Assembly: GCA_029891385.1 (NCBI GenBank)
Contig: JAIWQS010000131.1
Location: 1-64,000, forward strand
Source of the DNA: Erythroxylum novogranatense
Taxonomy: Eukaryota > Streptophyta > Magnoliopsida > Malpighiales > Erythroxylaceae
DNA: 64,000 nucleotides
Direction: 5' to 3'
Below the pieces are notes generated by a model. That model was not told the DNA's origin. It saw only the letters and a program-made list of their open reading frames with translations, and made no database searches. Positions 38,188 to 49,320 of the stretch are shown here, piece after piece; the first letter of the stretch is position 1, and every line of letters starts with the position of its first letter. The position numbers and the translations under genes were made by a program.

Positions 38188-39549
38188 ATGTCCAATTCAA
38201 AGGATAGTAAAGGTAGTGACAAGGATGAAAAGAAAAGTGAGGCTGATCAACACACATTCTTTACTTTGGAGGCTATGCAACATCAATTCCAAAGGATTGA
38301 GAACATGTTCAGGGATGTCAGTGATAAATTTGATAAACAAGATCAAGCCATTAGGAATTTACAACGAGAGGCTTCATCTAATGGTGCAAGAGGCTTCATC
38401 TAATGGTGCAACAAGGAGGCAAAATGCTAGGGAGCCAACTCCTGTGCGCTATGAGTATGAAGATGAATATGATGATGGGGAAGATGAAGAAGATTGGCAT
38501 AGGGCCAGATTTGGTGGAAGAGGGGGACGGAATGATAGAGGAAGAGGAAGAGGTTATAGAGGCCGAGACAATGCAAGGGGAGAAGGCAGGTCGGCGTGTT
38601 GATAGAAATTTGGGCGATATCAAGATGAAAATACCATCTTTCCAAGGTATGAATGATTCAGAAGCTTACTTAGAATGGGAAAGAAGGGTGGGGATGATTT
38701 TTGAATGCCATAACTATTCTGAGGAGAAGAAGGTGAAGCTTGCTGCCGTGGAATTTCATGATTATGCACTTATTTGGTGGGATCAGCTTGTTTTGAACAA
38801 AAGAAGGAATGGAGGATCCTATTGATACTTGGGCTGAAATGAAGAGGGTCATGAAGAAGAGGTTTGTGCCTAGTTACTTCTATAGGGAGCTCCATCAAAG
38901 GCTCTTGAGACAAGGCACCAAAAGTGTAGAAGAGTACCATAAGGAGATGGAGATAGCCATGATTAGGGCTAATGTAGAAGAAGAAAGAGAAGCCACCATG
39001 GCACGTTTCTTGGCTGGTTTGAACAAAGACATTGCCAATGTTATTGAATTGCACCATTATGTGGAGTTAGAGGAGATTGTGAATATGGCCATGAAGGTGG
39101 AGAGGCAACTCAAGTATAAAAGCTCCAACAAGGCTTCTTACCCAAGCTCTACTACAAATTGGAACTCGAAATGGTCAAAGAAAAATGAGAAGGACAAAGA
39201 CAAGCTAAAGGAAGAGAAGAACAAGGTAGATCCAAAAGGTACTTTTAAAACTCCAAGTTCTTCTAGTTCCAATTCTGAAAAGCATAGGACTATTAAATGC
39301 TTTAAATGTCTTGGTGTTGGTCATATTGCTTCTCAATGCCCAAACAAGAAAACAATGTTTGTGAGAGGAGGAGAAGTTGTGTCGAGGGGAAGAAGATCAT
39401 TTGACTTCCATGCACGAGTTGGAAGATTGTTCGATGTGGAAGTTGAGGATGCACCTAGGGGTGAATTACTTGTTACTAGGCGAGTTTTGAATGCTCAAGT
39501 GAAGGAAGATGGAATTGAGCAAAGGAAAATATTTTCATTCGAAACCTAG
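38188..39549 (+). pseudogene. gag: CRM-A gag (broken)
   Basis: The start ATG at 38188 (MSNSKDSKGSD) agrees with CRM-B. Visible parts are an N-terminal coiled segment, an Arg/Gly/Asp-rich low-complexity stretch (about 38450-38600), the gag core (KIPSFQGMND... through MIRANVEEEREATMARFL and LHHYVELEEIVNMAMKVERQL), and a CCHC zinc knuckle CFKCLGVGHIASQC at 39298-39339. Gag would form the virus-like particle and bind the RNA. A 22-base tandem duplication near 38370-38412 and a two-base loss near 38815 relative to CRM-B shift the frame, so no full-length product is possible as read. Confidence 0.85.
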
Positions 39550-40200
39550 TGCATGAGAAGATTTGTAGCTTTGATCATTGATGGGGAAGCTGCACTAATG
39601 TGGCTAGTCCTTGTATCTTTCTCCATTGGAAAGTATTCGATCAAGTACTTTGTGATGGTGTACCTATGCATGCTTGTCATTTATTGCTCGATCGACCTTG
39701 GCAATATGATAGAAGAGTGTTACATGATGGTTTTAAGAATAGGTATTCATTTACTATGGAGATCAGAAATTTGTTCTTGCTCCATTGGCACCAAAAGAGG
39801 TATATGAGGACCAAATGCAATTAAAAGGAGTATGGAGGAATGCAACAAAGACAGGACAAAAAACTTCAAGAAAGGATGACAATACAAAATTGAGGGAAGG
39901 TTGAGAACCTTGCAAAGGGGCAGAAATCTAAATCAAAGAAAGAGAGAAAGTGAGGCCGAGAGTGAGAGAGAAAAGGGGAAAGAGGCCTCAAAGAAATTCA
40001 ATTAAAAGGCCCAAATGAGAGAGAGGGTAGAAAGAAACAAAACTTCTATGCAAAATGAGAGATGTAAGGGTTGCTTGTGTGGAAAGGAGATGTTTGTTTG
40101 TACTTTTATGCGAACAAGCTTATTTTAATGAATCGACCTTGACCCTTGTTTGCCTAGTAGTGTTGTTTCTCTTTTGCAGGAGTATGAGGATGTTTTCCCG
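39550..40200 (+). pseudogene. CRM-A protease and linker remnant
   Basis: Near 39568-39630 the frame should carry the protease active site region, read in CRM-B as IIDGRSCTNVAS, but it jumps to VLVSFSIGKY with a frame change. About 40-50 codons usual for this family are missing, which I infer is a deletion, and the same lesion is present in CRM-B. The flap-side text of the protease follows in broken frames (LLDRPWQYDRRVLHDGF). After it comes a Lys/Glu-rich linker to RT. Confidence 0.7.
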
Positions 40201-41044
40201 AGGAGTTGCCTAAGGAATTGTCGCTTATTAGAGGAATAGAACATCAGATTGACTTCATGCAGGTAGCAGATTCCAAATAGATCGACTTATAGGGCTAATC
40301 TGAAGAAACTAAGGAACTCAAAAGTAAGTGGAAGAATTGCTACAAAGGGACACATCGGAGAGTCTTAGTCCTTGTGCCGTGCAGTGATATTGGTTCCAAA
40401 GAAGGATGGGAGTTGGCGCATGTGTGTGGATTGCAGAGAGTATTAACAAGATAACGGTAAAGTATCGCCATCCTATACCTAGATTGGATGATATGATTGA
40501 TGAATTGCATGGTGCATGTGTGTTTACCAAAATTGATCTTATGAGTGGTTACCATCAGATTAGAATGAAAATTGGTGATGAATGGAAGCGCTTTTCAAAA
40601 AACATTGTTTATATGAGTGTCTTGTGATGCCTTTTGGCTTAACTAATGCTCCTAGTACATTTATGAGTTTGATGAATCATGTTTTGAGGTCATTTATTGG
40701 TAAGTTTGTTGTGGTATATTTTGATGACATATTGATCTATAGCAAAAGCATTAATGAGCATATTGAGCATGTTAGGCTTGTGTTAGATGCACTTAGGGCA
40801 GAAAAGTTGTATGCTAAGTTAAAGAAGTGTACATTTGCATGGATCGTGTCATATTTCTTGGTTATGTTGTTTCTTCTAATGGAATTGAGGTGGACCAAGA
40901 AAGGTCAAGGCAATTAGGGAGTGGCGAGACTCTACAAGTGTTACTTAGGTGAGATCTTTTCATGGACTTGCTAGTTTCTATAAGAGGTTTGTGAAAGATT
41001 TTAGTTCCATTGCAGCTCCATTGACTAAGATTGTTAAAAGGAGG
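40201..41044 (+). pseudogene. CRM-A reverse transcriptase
   Basis: Motifs in order: RGIEHQIDF (about 40230), [13 protein letters not shown] with a frame break, [49 protein letters not shown], and the catalytic [12 protein letters not shown] near 40709-40744. The YxDD aspartates are present. Frameshifts occur near 40440, 40600 and after 40850, so the domain is complete in content but not translatable as one product. Confidence 0.85.
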
Positions 41045-41520
41045 TAGGATTTAAGTGGGAGAGGCGCAGAAATTGCTTTTAACACTTTGAAAGAAAAACT
41101 TTGTTCTGCACCTATTTTGAGTTTACTGATTTTTCTTCTACTTTTGAGGTTGAATGTGATGCCTCTGGGATAGGTATTGGTCTTTGTTTTATTGCAGTGG
41201 AAGGCGTCCCATTGCCTATTTTAGTGAGAAGTTGAATGGTGCTCAAATGAAGTATTCCACTTATGACAAGGAGCTATATGCATTGGTAAGAGCTCTACAA
41301 ACTTGGCAACATTATCTATGGCCAAAGGAATTCGTGATTCACACTGATCATGAGAGTTTGAAGCATCTTAAGGGCCAAGGTAAGTTAAATAAAAGACATG
41401 CTAAGTGGTTGGAGTTCATAGAGACATTCCCATATGTTGTGAAATACAAGCAAGGTAAAGAAAATGTTATCGCTGATGCATTGTCTAGGAGGTATGCTCT
41501 AATCTCTTCTCTTAGTTCTA
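41045..41520 (+). pseudogene. CRM-A RNase H
   Basis: Text such as [43 protein letters not shown] and [10 protein letters not shown] is typical of Ty3/gypsy RNase H, which removes the RNA strand during reverse transcription. The region from 41184 is open for 233 codons and runs into the integrase N-terminus. A frame break lies before it near 41170, in the part that should read ...GIGIG. This domain is absent from CRM-B. Confidence 0.85.
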
Positions 41521-42984
41521 AGTTGATTGGGTTTGAGTATATAAAAGATTTGTACAAATCAGATTCTGACTTTGCTAATGTGTATGATGTATGTGAACAA
41601 GTTGCTTTTCAAAAGTTTTATAGGAATGATGGATATTTGTTTAGAGATAATAAACTATGTATTCCTACTTGTTCTATGAGTGAGATGCTTGCTAGAGAGT
41701 CTCATGATGGAGGTTTAATGGGACATTTTGGTATTGTTAAAACACTTGACATATTACAGGAGCATTTTTATTGGCCTAACATGAAAAAGGATGTTGAAAG
41801 AGTTTGCTCTAGTTGTGTAGCTTGTAGGCACGCCAAATCCAAGGTGCAACCACATGGGTTGTACACCCCTACCTGTCCCTATTAGTCCTTGGATTGATAT
41901 ATCTATGGATTTTGTGTTAGGATTGCCTAGGACTAGGAAAGGACGTGATAGCATCTTTGTTGTAGTTGATCGATTTAGTAAAATGGCTCATTTTATTGCA
42001 TGTCATAAATCTGATGATGCTACACATGTTGCTGATTTGTTTTTTAGGGATGTTAGATTGCATGGCATTCCTAGAACCATTGTTTCAGATAGGGATTCTA
42101 AGTTTTTAAGTCACTTTTGGCGTGTTCTATGGAATAAATTGGGAACAAAGCTTTTGTTTTCTACAACTTGTCATCCCCAAACAGATAGACAAACTGAAGT
42201 GGTTAATAGAACCTTAGGATCTTTATTGCGTGCTGTTGTGGGTAAAAATTTGAAAGCTTGGGAAGATTGTTTGCCTTTGATTGAGTTTGCATATAATAGA
42301 AGCATTCATTCTTCTAGAGGTTATTCTCCATTTGAGATTGTGTATGGTTTTAACCCATTAACTCCATTGGATTTGTTGCCTTTATCCTTGAATGAGATTG
42401 TTAATGTAGATGGGCAGCAAAGGGCCGAATTGGTTAAGAAAATACATGAGAAAGCTAGGCAGCACATTGAGGAAAAGAACAAGAAGTATGCTCAAAGAGC
42501 CAATCAAGGGCGTAGGGAGATGAAGTTTGAACCTGGAGATTGGGTTTGGGTGCACTTCAGGAAGGAGAGATTTCCTAAACAAAGGAAGTCCAAGCTTGAT
42601 CCTAGAGGGGATGGTCCTTTACAAGTGCTTGAACGCATCAATGACAATGCCAATATGGTGGATTTGCCAGGAGAGTATAGTGTTAGTGCTACTTTTAATG
42701 TTTCTGATTTATCTCCCTTTGATAATGTAGGTCTTGATTCGAGGACGAATCCTTTTGAGGAGGGAGGGAATGATACAACTCACCAAGGCAATGGAGACTT
42801 GAGGATGCCAATGGGTCCAATTACAAGGTCGTGCTCCAACAAGCTCAAAGCACAATTTCAGATTTATGTACAAGCTTTTGTTTCACAAGAACTTGAAGAA
42901 GTTTTGTTGATCAAGCTTGGAGAAGAGCTTAGGAAGACAAATAAGTGTGTGTGCACATTGGAGGCATCAAACCAAGAGGGCTAA
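41521..42984 (+). pseudogene. CRM-A integrase, extending into the 3' LTR
   Basis: The HHCC finger ([11 protein letters not shown], then CSSCVAC) leads into a catalytic core with Asp in WIDISMDF, Asp in IVSDRDSKF and Glu in QTEVVNRTL (DD35E). The GPY/F-like module is [11 protein letters not shown]. One frame break near 41866 separates finger from core. The core frame (41854-42984) is open for 376 codons, passes the polypurine tract and ends about 71 codons inside the 3' LTR with MPMGPITRS...EASNQEG. No canonical chromodomain was recognised. The tail inside the LTR is recreated in every LTR copy. Confidence 0.88.
42757..42770 (+). other. CRM-A polypurine tract
   Basis: GAGGAGGGAGGGAA immediately precedes the 3' LTR and is also coding for the integrase tail (EEGGN). 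Confidence 0.8.
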
Positions 42985-44587
42985 CACTTAGCCAATTTTC
43001 ACAAGCACAAGTCTAATCAATGGGCTTCGGCTTATTTTATCTTATAAGGGGCATGTGGACTTCTTTTAGGTTTTTTCATGGGCTGGTTTGCATTAAGTGT
43101 GCATGTGTGATACGGCAACAACCTAGAATCAATGTCTAGATCACCTCCGTTTCAATGATTGTTCCCAAACCTAAATTCAATCAATGTAACAAGACCCTTC
43201 ACCCCCAAAACAGCAAGGAATTGGTAACAAAGAGTATAAGATTGTAGGAATTGAATTAACGCCACAAGTTAGAACTTACTTGATAAGTTGAATCAATCCT
43301 TAAGATAAAACAAGAAAGAATCTCAATTCTCTCTTGAAGAATGCTTTCTAATTTTATTGATCTCTCCAAAACTCGTGTTCATGGCTAAAGCAAGGGTTTA
43401 AATACCGTTTGCAATGTAAACCCTAACAAAGATAACCTAAAAACCCTAAAGAAAGCCCAAAATATCAAAAAGGCCTTCTTGAAACAAATCTGCCCAAGAA
43501 TAAATCCCACATGGATTTGGGCTTCAAAATTAATTAAAATTGACTAGTCCTTGTACAAATAGGATAAGAAAACCACAAAATAGAAGACTAACTTAAGAGG
43601 GGCGAATTGGGCTTTTAAACTAGGCCCACAAGCTTGGTTCCTTAAAATAAAACATGCACATGACTTTTTTAATAAAGCACATGCACACTTAATGCAAACC
43701 AGCCCATGAAAAAGCCTAAAAGAAGTCCACATGCCCTTTATAAGATAAAATAAGCTCAAGCCCATTGATTAGACTTGTGCTTGTGAAAATTGGCTAAGTG
43801 TTAGCCCTCTTGATTTGATGCCTCCAATGTGCACACACACTAAGGTGTCTTCCTAAGCTTTTCCCCAAGCTTGATCAAACAAACTTCTTGAAGTTCTTGT
43901 GAAACAAAAGCTTGTGCATAAATATGAAATTGTGCTTTAAGCTTGTTGGAGCGTGACCTTGTAATTGGACCCATTGGCATCCTCAAGTCTCCATTTCTTT
44001 GGTGAGTTGTATCAATGTGCTTTATTAAAAAAGTCATGTGCATGTTTTATTTTAAGGAACCAAGCTTGTGGGTCTAGTTTAAAAGCCCAATTCGCCCATC
44101 TTAAGTTAGTCTTCTATTTTGTGGTTTTCTTATACTATTTGGACAAGGACTAGTCAATTTTAATTTGTTTTGAAGCCCAAATCCATGTGGGATTTATTCT
44201 TGGGCAGATTTGTTTCAAGAAGGCCTTTTGATATTTTGGGCTTTCTTTAGGGTTTTTAGGTTATCTTTGTTAGGGTTTACATTGCAAAGGGTATTTAAAC
44301 CTTTGCTTTTGCCATGAACACGAGTTTTTAGAGATCAATAAAATTAGAAAGCATTCTTCAAGAGAGAATTGAGATTCTTGCTTGTTTTACCTTAAGGATT
44401 AATTCAACTTATCAAGTAAGTTCTAACTTGTGGCGTTAATTCAATTCCTACAATCTTATACTCTTTGTTAACAATTCCTTGCTGTTTTGGGGGTGAAGGG
44501 TCTTGTTAGATTGATTGAATTTAGGTTTGGGAACAATCATTGAAACGGAGGTGATCTAGACATTGATTCTAGGTTTTTGCCGTATCA
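42771..44587 (+). mobile_element. CRM-A 3' LTR, interrupted by a solo LTR
   Basis: The left part 42771-43107 and right part 44020-44587 together give about 905 bases ending GCCGTATCA. The interruption has the duplication ATGTG on both sides (43103-43107, 44015-44019). Confidence 0.92.
43108..44014 (-). mobile_element. Solo LTR of the CRM family inside CRM-A's 3' LTR
   Basis: On + it reads TGATACGGCAACAACC...GAGTTGTATCA, an inverted full-length LTR (907 bases) with target duplication ATGTG and no internal sequence. It results from LTR-LTR recombination after insertion into the older LTR. The LTR-encoded pol tail is frame-broken here (stops after ELRKTP-like text). Confidence 0.93.
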
Positions 44588-45458
44588 GAGGGACAGATAT
44601 AAGACAACTCACCAATTAGTCACTTACACTAATGATACCTTGATCTCATTTGCTTTTTGATAACACTCTCCCTTTTTGCACCCGTCCTCGCTCGTGAGGA
44701 TTATGCCATAATCATGTCCTTAATATATAACAATTTTAATTCATTTCCAATTGATCACTATAAACACTTTCATTTCTTATTCTAACTAATTCTGAGCTTT
44801 GAACCATAAAAACTATGACTAGCAATAATCCACTAACACCATTGACTTCAGGTATCATTTCCACACTTATGATAAATATAACCTTAATACTTTCACTGGT
44901 CATAGTTTATTCCCATTATCAGGTGTGCTTTCTCAGGCAACTCAATTGAACCCTGACAACTTTTTCATCTACCATTTTCATTGTGTTACATTTCAATCTT
45001 TTCATCATTGCATCATACCCACGTATTTTCCCACTTAAACTATTATCATAGATGTACAATCATTCTTGATTTTCCACTAATATCTTCTAACTCCAAGACA
45101 TAAATCTGTATTCATAAACTCTCATCCCAATAATCAAACCCAATCGTAGCCTCCCTAAATCATAAAACATTTTTTTCATCCAATTTGCTTATACACTTTT
45201 AATCTTACCATTTCTAACTACACACTTTTCTTATTTCACGATACCCACGATTTCCATTTATCACATTCAAACATATCTTCATTTTTCTCACTATTTCTAA
45301 TCACTTAAACAATTCGTACAAGCTCATACATGGGACTCATATGCTAGACTGGGGATCAGCTGTCAATGTCTGTCGTGACATGACTTGAATGCATGTAACT
45401 TGACACAAATTTCAGAATGCCCATATACTATCGTACTTCTGGACTCTGATACCACAAA
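44588..45458 (-). mobile_element. LARD-2 internal domain, upstream segment, with primer binding site
   Basis: The segment resumes with the CRM-A duplication GAGGG at 44588. It is AT-rich and non-coding. On the minus strand TGGTATCAGAGT (45443-45454) is the primer binding site, four bases from the LTR end at 45459. Confidence 0.8.
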
Positions 45459-46509
45459 TGTAGCATCTCACTCCCGCAAGACCAAACCCGATATCGATGG
45501 TGATATCCGAGCCCGTGCCTTACGAGGGTAGTATGCTAGAGCAATCAAAACCGTTCAAAAACTCAGTAAGACATTTTTTTTTGAAAAACAATCGAGTGCG
45601 TGGAAATCAGTAAACAGTTTGGGCCCACTAATACAAAAGCATTTTGATTAAAACACAATTTCAGCAATCAAATTACAATACAATAATAATCAAAAGCTAG
45701 CTGGACTGAGCTGCTCCAGACTTGTTTCATCGGTTTTGTGAATTGGCTGCAGTCTTGACTCGGAGAGAGTGATCCTCGGTGGTGAACTACCCTACCTTGA
45801 GAGTAGGGGTAGGCCTAAGCTCAATGCCCTTACTCAACCACCAAGAGCAGCTAGAGTCAAGGCTTCATTTGCATCTCCAACAGACTTTACAAAGGGTCCA
45901 GTGTTGAAAGTCATAGGCCTTTTCAAAGGAAGAACAATTTGAGCATCATGCGAACTCTGACTTGCAAGCGGTAGACATACTCCCATGCCCAACGGGGTAC
46001 TCTTCAATCCCTGAAACATATTTGCAATGTTGGATGAGTTTGAGAACTCAGTGAGAAACCATCATCGATGGTTCACTCAACTTATGCATATTCACACAAT
46101 TCACAGTATCACATATATCACTTTCAGACATATCACACTATCCACATTTAATCATTTATATATGCAATGCACATGTGACACTGTCCAATTTATTACGGTG
46201 TTGTGATCGAACGCCTACCAGTGATCAGTAATCAGACGCGTCTAAGGAGTAGGAGAGCCCTCAGGGTATGCACTAACTCCCCTTAAGCTCGAGGCTTGGT
46301 TCAGTAACAGTGTTTCGGTGGGCTTGAAGCCCTAATACAGTGAGCCTTAATGTGGTATCCGAGCACTGCGTGGGAGAGCCCTCATGGTATGCACCACCTC
46401 AGGGGGCAAGCGATACCAAGACATTATCCTGTTGCATTGAGCTTTTAGCTCTGAATTACGTTGGCTGCTCCGGTCACAACTGTCTTTGTCTGATCATGCC
46501 TTTATGCAT
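45459..46509 (-). mobile_element. LARD-2 5' LTR, downstream part
   Basis: It starts TGTAGCATCTCACTCC on +, that is, the LTR ends ATGCTACA in sense. It contains two 'gagagccctca' blocks (46252, 46373), which also occur in the Tekay LTR near 6740-6790. It stops at the CRM-B target duplication TGCAT (46505-46509). Confidence 0.85.
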
Positions 46510-47415
46510 TGATACGGCAACAACCGAGAATCAATGTCTATATCACCTCCGTTTCAATAATTGTTCCCAAACCTAAATTCAACCAATCTAACAAGACTCT
46601 TCACCCCCAAAACAGCAAGGAATTGGTAACAAAGAGTATAAGATTGTAAGAATTGAATTAACACCACAAGTTAGAACTTACTTGATAAGTTGAATCAATC
46701 CTTAAGGTAAAACAAGCAAGAATCTCAATTCTCTCTTCAAGAATGCTTTCTAATTTTATTGATCTAAAAAAAACTCGTGTTCATGGCTAAAACAAAGGTT
46801 TAAATACCCTTTGCAATGTAAACCCTAACAAAGATAACCTAAAAACCCTAAAGAAAGCCCAAAATATCAAAAGGCCTTCTTGAAACAAATCCGCCCAAGA
46901 ATAAATCCCACATGAATTTGAGCTTCAAAACTAATTAAAATTGACTAGTCCTTGTCCAAATAGGATAAGAAAACCACAAAATAGAAGACTAACTTAAGAG
47001 GGACGAATTGGGCTTTTAAACTAGGCCCACAAGCTTGGTTCCTTAAAATAAAACATGCACATGACTTTTTTAATGAAGCACATGCACACTTAATGCAAAT
47101 CAGCCCATGAAAAAGCCTAAAAGAAGTCCACATGCCCCTTATAAGATAAAATAAGCCCAAGCCCATTGATTAGACTTGTGCTTGTGAAAATTGGTTAAGT
47201 GTTAGCCCTCTTGGTTTGAAGCCTCCAATGTGCACACACACTTAGGTGTCTTCCTAAGCTCTTCTCCAAGCTTGATCAACAAAACTTCTTGAAGTTCTTG
47301 TGAAACAAAAGCTTGTACATAAATCTGAAATTGTGCTTTGAGCTTGTTGGAGCACGACCTTGTAATTGGACCCATTGGCATCCTCAAGTCTCCATTGCCT
47401 TGGTGAGTTGTATCA
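46510..47415 (-). mobile_element. CRM-B 3' LTR
   Basis: TGATACGGCAAC...GAGTTGTATCA on +. It includes the 61-codon pol tail frame (47202-47387) and the 73-codon frame (46945-47166), both open. Confidence 0.92.
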
Positions 47416-48385
47416 TTCCCTCCTCCTCAAAAGGATTAGTCCTCGAATCAAGACCTACATTATCAAGGGAGATAAATCGAAACATTAAAAGTAGCACTAA
47501 CACTATACTCACTGGCAATTCCACCTATAGGCATTGTCATTAATGCGTTCAAGCACTTGAAAAGGACCATCCCCTCTAGGATCAAGCTTAGACTTCCTTT
47601 GTTTAGGAAATCTCTCCTTCCTGAAGTGCACCCAAACCCAATCTCCGGTTCAAACTTCATCACCCTCGACCTTGATTGGCTCTTTGAGCATACTTCTTGT
47701 TCTTTTCCTCAATGTGCTGCCTAGCTTTCTCATGTATTTTCTTAACCAATTCGGCCCTTTGCTGCCCATCTACATTAACAATCTCATTCAAGGATAAAGG
47801 CAACAAATCCAATGGAGTTAATGGGTTAAAACCATACACAATCTCAAATGGAGAATAACCTCAGAAGAATGAATGCTTCTATTATATGCAAACTCAATCA
47901 AAGGCAAACAATCTTCCCAAGCTTTCAAATTTTACCCACAACAAGACGCAATAAAGATCCTAAGGTTCTATTAACCACTTGGTTTGTCCATCTGTTTGGG
48001 GATGACAAGTTGTAGAAAACAAAAGCTTTGTTCCCAATTTATTCCATAGAACACGCCAAAAGTGACTTAAAAACTTAGAATCCCTATCTGAAACAATGGT
48101 TCTAGGAATGCCATGCAATCTAACAACATCCCTAAAAAACAAATCAGCAACATGTGAAGCATCATCAGATTTATGACATGCAATAAAATGAGCCATTTTA
48201 CTAAATCGATCAACTACAACAAAGATGCTATCACGTCCTTTCCTAGTCCTAGGCAATCCTAACACAAAATTCATAGATATATCAATCCAAGGACTAATAG
48301 GGACAGGTAGAGGCGTGTACAACCCATGTGGTTGCACCTTGGATTTGGCGTGCCTACATGCTACACAATTAGAGCAAACTCTTTC
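47202..48385 (-). pseudogene. CRM-B integrase core and C-terminus (N-terminus deleted)
   Basis: The frame 47960-48337 carries [17 protein letters not shown] and HPQTDGQT, then breaks where CRM-A reads QTEVVN. The C-terminal parts follow in other frames to the tail inside the LTR. Upstream, at about 48385, the text jumps from the RNase H start (ending [13 protein letters not shown]) to the integrase CVAC region, so the HHCC finger is incomplete. Integration by this copy's own protein is not possible. Confidence 0.85.
47416..47434 (-). other. CRM-B polypurine tract
   Basis: TTCCCTCCTCCTCAAAAGG on +, purine-rich on the sense strand, directly next to the 3' LTR. Confidence 0.8.
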
Positions 48386-49320
48386 AAAGTAGAAGAAAAA
48401 TCAGGTAAACTCAAAATAGGTGCAGAACAAAGTTTTTCTTTCAAAGTGTTAAAAGCAATTTCCTGCGCCTCTCCCCACTAAAATCCTACCTCCTTTTTAA
48501 CAATCTCAGTCAATGGAGCTGCAATGGAACTAAAATCTTTCACAAACCTCCTATAGAAACTAGCAAGTCCATGAAAAGATCTCACCTGAGTAACACTTGT
48601 AGGTCTCGGCCACTCCCTAATTGCCTTGACCTTTTCTTGGTCCACCTCAATTCCATTAGAAGAAACAACATAACCAAGAAATATGACACGATCCATGCAA
48701 AATGTACACTTCTTTAACTTAGCATACAACTTTTCTGCCCTAAGTGCATCTAACACAAGCCTAACATGCTCAATATGCTCATTAATGCTTTTGCTATAGA
48801 TCAATATGTCATCAAAATATACCACAACAAACTTACCAATAAATGACCTCAAAACATGATTCATCAAGCGTATAAATGTACTAGGAGCATTAGTTAAGCC
48901 AAAAGGCATCACAAGCCACTCATATAAACCATGTTTTGTTTTAAAAGCGTTTTCCATTCATCACCAATTTTCATTCTAATCGATGGTAACCACTCATAAG
49001 ATCAATTTTGGTAAACACACATGCACCATGCAATTCATCAATCATATCATCCAATCTAGGTATAGGATGGCGATACTTTACTGTTATCTTGTTAACAACT
49101 CTGCAATCCACACACATGCGCCAACTCCCATCCTTCTTTGGAACCAATATCACTGGCACGGCACAAGGACTAAGACTCTCCCTGATGTGTCCCTTTGTAG
49201 CAATTCTTCCACTTGCTTTTGAGTTCCTTAGTTTCTTGAGGATTAGCCCTATAAGCTCTTCTATTTGGAATCTGCGCCCGGGCATGAAGTCAATCGATGT
49301 TCTATTCCTCTAATAGGCGG
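48386..49320 (-). pseudogene. CRM-B reverse transcriptase
   Basis: Frames 48971-49285 and 48478-48957 cover the domain: [46 protein letters not shown], then after one break near 48965 the fingers/palm with [14 protein letters not shown], the catalytic [12 protein letters not shown], and the connection [19 protein letters not shown] stop follows VGF. This is the better-preserved of the two RTs, with only one or two breaks. Confidence 0.88.

Larger units (their letters stand above)
36321..44587 (+). mobile_element. CRM-A: CRM-like Ty3/gypsy chromovirus
   Basis: Two LTRs run TGATACAACTC...GCCGTATCA, flanked by a perfect 5-base duplication GAGGG (36316-36320 and 44588-44592). The order is LTR, primer binding site, gag with zinc knuckle, protease, RT, RNase H, integrase, polypurine tract, LTR. 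The gag text (for example MIRANVEEEREATMARFL) and the pol continuing into the 3' LTR point to the CRM lineage. About 11 differences in the first 337 bases of the two LTRs (about 3 percent) suggest a moderately recent insertion. Frameshifts break all reading frames. The 3' LTR carries an inverted solo LTR of the same family. Confidence 0.9.

Noticed and set aside
38396..38645. Minus-strand frames opposite the CRM-A gag
   Set aside because: They are shadows of the Arg/Gly/Asp-rich coding stretch on the other strand.
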